From the NCBI GenBank assembly GCA_029582155.1, contig CM055902.1, positions 19,231,248 to 19,295,247 on the forward strand: DNA of 64,000 nucleotides, written 5' to 3'. This document shows positions 58,901-64,000 of the stretch, piece after piece. The notes beneath the pieces were generated by a model. It saw only the letters and a list, made by a program, of their open reading frames with translations, had not been told where the DNA came from and made no database searches. This stretch comes from Panopea generosa (Eukaryota > Mollusca > Bivalvia > Adapedonta > Hiatellidae). Each line of letters begins with the position of its first letter. Positions within the stretch are counted from its first letter, which is position 1. Both the position numbers and the translations under genes were made by a program.

Positions 58901-61900
58901 CACCTTAAAGGTGATGTCCCACAATGATCCTAGAACTAGACCAAGTGATCCATGCCCCCTCAACACCACCTTAAAGGCGATGTACCACAATGATCCTTGA
59001 ACTAGACCAAGAGATTCATGCCCCCACAACACCACTTTAAAGGAGATATACCACAATGATCCTAGAACTAAATCAAACTTTAAAGGCGATGTACCACAAT
59101 GGTCCTAGAACTAAACCAAGTGATCCATGCCCCCATAACACCACCTTAAACGGCGATGTAACACAATGATTCTAGAACTAGACCAAGTGATTCATGCCCC
59201 TACAACACCACTTTAAAGGTGATGTACCACAATGATCCTAGAACTAAACCAAGTGATTCATGCCCCCACAACACCACTTTAAAGAAGATATACCACAATG
59301 ACCCTAGAACTAGATCAAACTTTAAAGGCGATGTACCACAATGGTCCTAGAACTTGACCAAGTGATCCATGCCCCCACAACACCAGCTTAAAGGCGATGT
59401 AACACTATGATTCTAGAACTAGACCAAGTGTTTCATGCCTCCATAACACCACCTTAAAGGCGATGTACCACAATGATTCTAGAACTTGACCAAGTGGTTC
59501 ATGCCCCCACAACACCACCTTAAAGGCAATGTACCACAATGATACTAGAACTTGACCAAGTAATTCATACCCCCGTAACACCACTTTAAAGGCAATGTAC
59601 CACAATGATCCTAGAACTAGACCAAGTGATTCATGCTCCAACAACACCACCTTAAAGGCAATGTACCACAATGATCCTAGAACTAGACCAAGTGATTCAT
59701 GCCCCCACAACAGTACCTTAAAGGCAATGTACCACAATGATCCTAGAACTAAACCAAGTGATTCATGACCCCCGTAACACCACCTTAAAGGCAATGTACC
59801 ACAATGATCCTAGAACTAGACCATGTGATTCATGCCCCCACAACACCACCTTAAAGGCAATGTATCGCAATGATCCTAGAACTAGACCAAGTGATTCATG
59901 TTCCCACAACACCACTTTAAAGGTGATGCACACAATGATCCTAGAACTAGACCAAGTGATTCATGCCCCCACAACACCACCTTAAAGGTGATGTACCACA
60001 ATGATCCTAGAACAAGACCAAGTGATTCATGCCCCCACAACACCACCTAAAAGGCGATGTACCACAATGATCCTAGAACTTGACCAAGTGATTCATGCCC
60101 TCTCAACACCACCTTAAAAGCGATGTACCACAATGATCCTAGAACTTGACCAAGTGATTCATGCACCCGTAACACCACCTTAGAGGCAATGTACCACAAT
60201 GATCCTAGAACTAGACCAAGTGATTCATGCCCCCACAACACTACCTTAGAGGCAATGTACCACAATGATTCTAGAACCAAGTGATTCATGCCTCCACAAC
60301 ACCACCTTCAAAGCAATGCACCACAATGATCCTAGAACAAGAACAAGTGATTCATGCCCCCACAACACCAACTTAAAGGCAATGTACCACAATGATCCTA
60401 GAACTAGACCAAGTGATTCATGCCCCAACAACATCACTTTAAAGGCGATGTACAACAGTGATTCTTGTCCCCATAATACCACTTTAAAGGCGATGTTCCA
60501 CAATGATCCTAGAACTAGACCAAGTGATTCATGCCCCAACAACATCACTTTAAAGGCGATGTACCACAATGATCCTAGAACTAGAGCAAGTGATTCATGC
60601 CCCCACAACACCACCTTAAAGGCGATGTACCACAATGATCCTAGAACTAGACCGAGTTATTCATGCCCCAACAACACCACCTTAAAGGCAATGTCGCACA
60701 ATGATCCTATAACTAGACCAAGTGATTAATGCCCCCACAACACCACTTTAAAGGCAATGTACCAAAATGATCCAAGAAGTAGACCAAGTGATTCATGCCC
60801 CCAAAACACCTCTTAAAGGTGATGTACCACAATGGTCCTCAAACTAGACCAAGTGTTTCATGCCCCCAAAACACCACTTTAAAGGCGATGTACCACAATG
60901 ATCCTAGAACTAGACCAAGTGATTCATGCCCCCACAGCACCACTTTAAAGGAAATATACCACAATGATCCTAGAAATAGATCAAACTTTAAAGGCGATGT
61001 ACCACAATGGTCCTAGAACTTGACCATGTGATCCATGCCCCCACAACACCACTTTAAAGGTGATGTACCACAATGATCTTAGAACTAGACCAAGTGACTC
61101 ATGCCCCCACAACACCACCTTAAAGGTGATGTACCACGATGTTCCTTGAACTAGACCAAGTGATTCATGCCCCCACAACACCACTTTAAAGGCGATGTAC
61201 CACAATGATCATAGAACTATACCAAGTGATTCATGCCCCCCACAACACCACCTTAAATGCGATGTACCACAATGATTCTAGAACTAGACCAAGTGATTCA
61301 TGTCCCCACAACACCACTTTAAAGGCGATGTTCCACAATGATCCTAGAACTAGGCCAAGTGATTCATGCCCCAACAACATCACTTTAAAGGCAATGTTCC
61401 ACAATGATCCTAGAACTATACCAAGTGATTCATGCCCCTAGAACACCACTTTAAAGGCGATGTACCAAAATGATCCTAGAACTTGACCAAGTGATTCATG
61501 CTCACACAACACCACCTTAAAGGTGATGTACAACAATGATCCTAGAACTAGACCAATTGATTCATGCCCACACAACACCACCTTAAAGGCGATGTACCAC
61601 AATGATCCTAGAACTAGACCAAGTGATTCATGCCCCAACAACACCACCTTAAAGGCAATGTCGCACAATGATCCTATAATTAGACCATGTGATTCATGCC
61701 CCCACAACACCACTTTAAAGGCGATGTACCACAATGATCCTAGAACTAAACCAGGTGATTCATGCCCCACAACACTACTTTAAAGGCGATGTACCAAAAT
61801 GATCCAAGAAGTAGACCAAGTGATTCATGCCCCCAAAACACCACTGAAAGGCGATGTACAACAATGGTCCTCAAACTAGACCAAGTGTTTCATGCCCCCA

Positions 61901-63093
61901 CAACACCACTTTAAAGGCGATGTACCACAATGATCCTAGAACTAGACCAAGTGATTCATGCCCCCACAACACCACTTTAAAGGAAATATACCACAATGAT
62001 CCTAGAACTAGATCAAACTTTAAAGGCGATTTACCACAATGGTCCTAGAACTTGACCATGTGATCCATGCCCCCACAACACCACTTTAAAGGCGATGTAC
62101 CACAATGATCATAGAACTAGACCAAGTGAACCATGCCCCCACAACACCACTTTAAAGGCAATGTACCACAATGATCCTAGAACTAAACCAAGTGATTCAT
62201 GCCCCCAGAACACCACTTTAAAGGCGATGAACCACAATGATCCTAGAACTAGACCAAGTGATTTATGTCCCCATAACACCACTTTAAGGGCGATGGTCCA
62301 CAATGATCCTAGAACTAGACCAAGTGATTCATGCCCCATAACACCACTTTAAAGGCGATGTACCACAATGATCCTAGAACTTGACCAGGTGATTCATGCC
62401 CCCACAACACCACTTTAAAGGCGATGTGCCACAATGATCCTAGAACTAAACCAAGTGATTCATGCGCCTACAACACCAGCTTAAAGGCGATGTACCAAAA
62501 TGATCCTAGAACTAGACCAAGTGATTCATGCCCCCACACCACCACCTTAAAGGCGATGTACCACAATGATCCTAGAACTAGACCAGATGATCCATGCTCC
62601 CCAACACCACTTTAAAGGCAATGTACCACAAATCCTAGAACTAGACCAAGTGATTCATGCCCCCACAACACCACTTTAAAGGCGATGTACCACAATGATC
62701 CTAGAACTAGTCCAAGTAATTCATGCCCCCACAGCACCACTTTAAAGGCGATGTACCACAATGATCCTAGAACTAGACCAAGTGATTCATGCCCCCACAA
62801 CACCACTTTGAAGGCGATGTACCACAATGATTCTAGAACTAGATCAGATGATTCATGCTCCACATCACCACCTTAAAGGCGATGTACCACAAATCCTAGA
62901 ACTAGACCAAGTGATTCATGCCCCCTCAACACCACTTTAAAGGCGATGTACCACAATGATCCTAGAACTAGTCCAAGTGATTCATGCCTCCACAGCACCA
63001 CTTTAAAGGCGATGTACCACAATGATCCTAGAACTAAACCAAGTGATGCATGCCCCCACAACACCACTTTAAAGGAGCTGTACCACATTAATC
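52912..63093. repeat. 66-bp tandem array, about 154 units, with higher-order structure
   Basis: 10.2 kb of a 66-bp unit: GATGTACCACAATGATCCTA, GAACTAGACCAAGTGATTCA, TGCCCCCACAACACCACCTT, AAAGGC. Because 66 is a multiple of three, every unit repeats the same peptide in each frame (plus MYHNDPRTRPSDSCPHNTT..., minus ...WYIAFKVVLWGHESLGLVL). The longest frame, 342 codons, is on the minus strand. Units vary at fixed sites: ACTAGACC or ACTTGACC, CCCCCAC or CCCCAAC, AAAGGCGATG, AAAGGTGATG or AAAGGCAATG. Blocks are duplicated: 57301 onward recurs at 59929, 57970-58500 at an offset of 2369, and part again 1032 bp later. Frequent indels and TGA variants argue against coding; satellite or minisatellite DNA is the sober reading. 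Confidence 0.97.
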
Positions 63094-63308
63094 CCAGAAA
63101 TGTAGGATTTACAACCTAAGCAGAAAATCGCGAAGATGCAATTTTGTAGTTCCTTTTGAAAATAAATACAGCCATGTTACAAAGTTAAGGGGCAATAATT
63201 CTGTATATCACAAAGTTTGAAGTATGCACATCTACACTTGATATTGATCATGTATACAAAGTATGGAATCAATTGTCTGGAAAGTGGGAAAGTTGTTCAC
63301 GCCACAGA
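63094..63308. other. Unique DNA beyond the array
   Basis: Short non-repetitive spacer with no coding signal. Confidence 0.45.
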
Positions 63309-63657
63309 GATTCCAACATCATAAGTACAACAATGTTACCAGTTGCAAGGGAAATAACTCTGCATAGAATTTAGTCTGTGTACAAATGAACTATAAATTG
63401 TTCAACAGTCAAACAGACAAACAGACACCAACAAAACAACTGCTATATACCCTTTTGCAGTTGTATTCCAGTCACAAAAGATTCCAACATCATAAGTACA
63501 ACAGTGTTACCAGTTGCAAGGGAAATAACTCTGCATAGAATTTAGTCTGTGTACATATGAACTATAAATTGTTCCTCCACATGTTGCCAACAGTCAAACA
63601 GACACCAACAAAACAACTGCTATATACCCTTTTGCAGTTGTATTCCAGTCACAAAAT
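63309..63657 (+). repeat. 171-bp direct duplication
   Basis: GATTCCAACATCATAAGTAC at 63309 recurs at 63480 with the following sequence nearly identical through CTTTTGCAGTTGTATTCCAG. The second copy has an insertion of about 10 nt (CTCCACATGTTGC) and lacks a short CAGACAAA stretch. Confidence 0.92.
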
Positions 63658-63887
63658 TGCTGATACATGTACTTACTAATGGCAAATGACTTCATATATC
63701 ATATTGTATTTTCTGCTTAATTTTGCAAGAAACTGTTATAACTTCAAGTGTGTCTTATCTTATGAAAAGCAGAAATTAACTAAGACTCTTACAAACCAGC
63801 ACATGACCCAGGATATGTTCTTGTATCGTATTGATTTTTAACTCCCTTACAAAAAAAATCACACAAAATTTGATTATAAAAGTTGTT
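63658..63887. other. AT-rich tail, nothing recognised
   Basis: No exon or repeat seen. Confidence 0.4.
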
Positions 63888-63967
63888 TCAATCCACATTG
63901 GCGTAGCTTCCTTTACGCCAGACCGCCTGGGCTTGCACATTTTCTTGTGAATGCATCATTATATCTC
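63888..63967 (-). CDS. Candidate terminal exon, unknown gene
   Basis: On the minus strand an acceptor-like GTGCATTTCCAG is followed by an 80-nt stretch reading DIMMHSQENVQAQAVWRKGS then YANVD and a TGA at 63888-63890. Composition is protein-like and GC content is higher than the surroundings. No family is recognised, the upstream exons lie outside the window, and the length allows chance, so this is a weak call. Confidence 0.2.
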
Positions 63968-64000
63968 CTGGAAATGCACCCAGAACACATGAAATGCTTC

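Overview
The window is nuclear DNA of an invertebrate animal, most likely a bivalve mollusc. It is AT-rich, has short exons with GT-AG introns, and is crowded with tRNA-derived SINE-like units, short inverted-repeat elements, decayed LINE pieces, microsatellites and very large tandem arrays. The bivalve assignment is an inference from overall texture and exon divergence; there is no diagnostic marker gene. No bacterial-style operon, rRNA, CRISPR array or intact tRNA gene was seen. Two genes are solid. (1) On the minus strand, five exons between 28792 and 7229 encode the first 183 residues of a cytosolic M20 metallodipeptidase of the CNDP2 (carnosine dipeptidase 2) type. The first coding exon is only 17 nt, the first intron is about 12.9 kb, and the gene's 3' part is not visible and presumably lies left of the window. 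(2) On the plus strand, seven exons between 32875 and 41912 join in frame into a complete 419-residue type II membrane glycosyltransferase of family GT8. It is a glucoside xylosyltransferase (GXYLT), which extends O-glucose on Notch-type EGF repeats with xylose. The two genes diverge from a region near 28.8-29 kb that carries two TCACGTGA E-boxes and an overlapping TGACTCAGC site, a possible shared promoter. Their products work separately (cytosolic peptide turnover versus Golgi/ER glycosylation); the link is position, not pathway. Layout: 1-5.9 kb is AT-rich with one weak small secreted-protein candidate. 5.9-6.5 kb is a palindrome-rich duplicated block. 7.2-28.8 kb is the dipeptidase gene, whose introns hold a 2.9 kb array of a 29-bp unit, SINEs, inverted-repeat elements, a LINE scrap and a 0.6 kb compound microsatellite. 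30.8-31.9 kb has a 162-bp tandem repeat and a LINE tail. 32.9-41.9 kb is the GXYLT gene, with a 31-bp minisatellite built from copies of its own 3' splice site. 42-52.9 kb is repeat-rich intergenic DNA with a decayed minus-strand LINE. 52.9-63.1 kb is a 10.2 kb array of a 66-bp unit with higher-order structure. 63.1-64 kb holds a 171-bp duplication and a weak candidate terminal exon. The best second-look items are the splice-acceptor minisatellite in GXYLT, the 66-bp array with nested duplications, and the possible bidirectional promoter.
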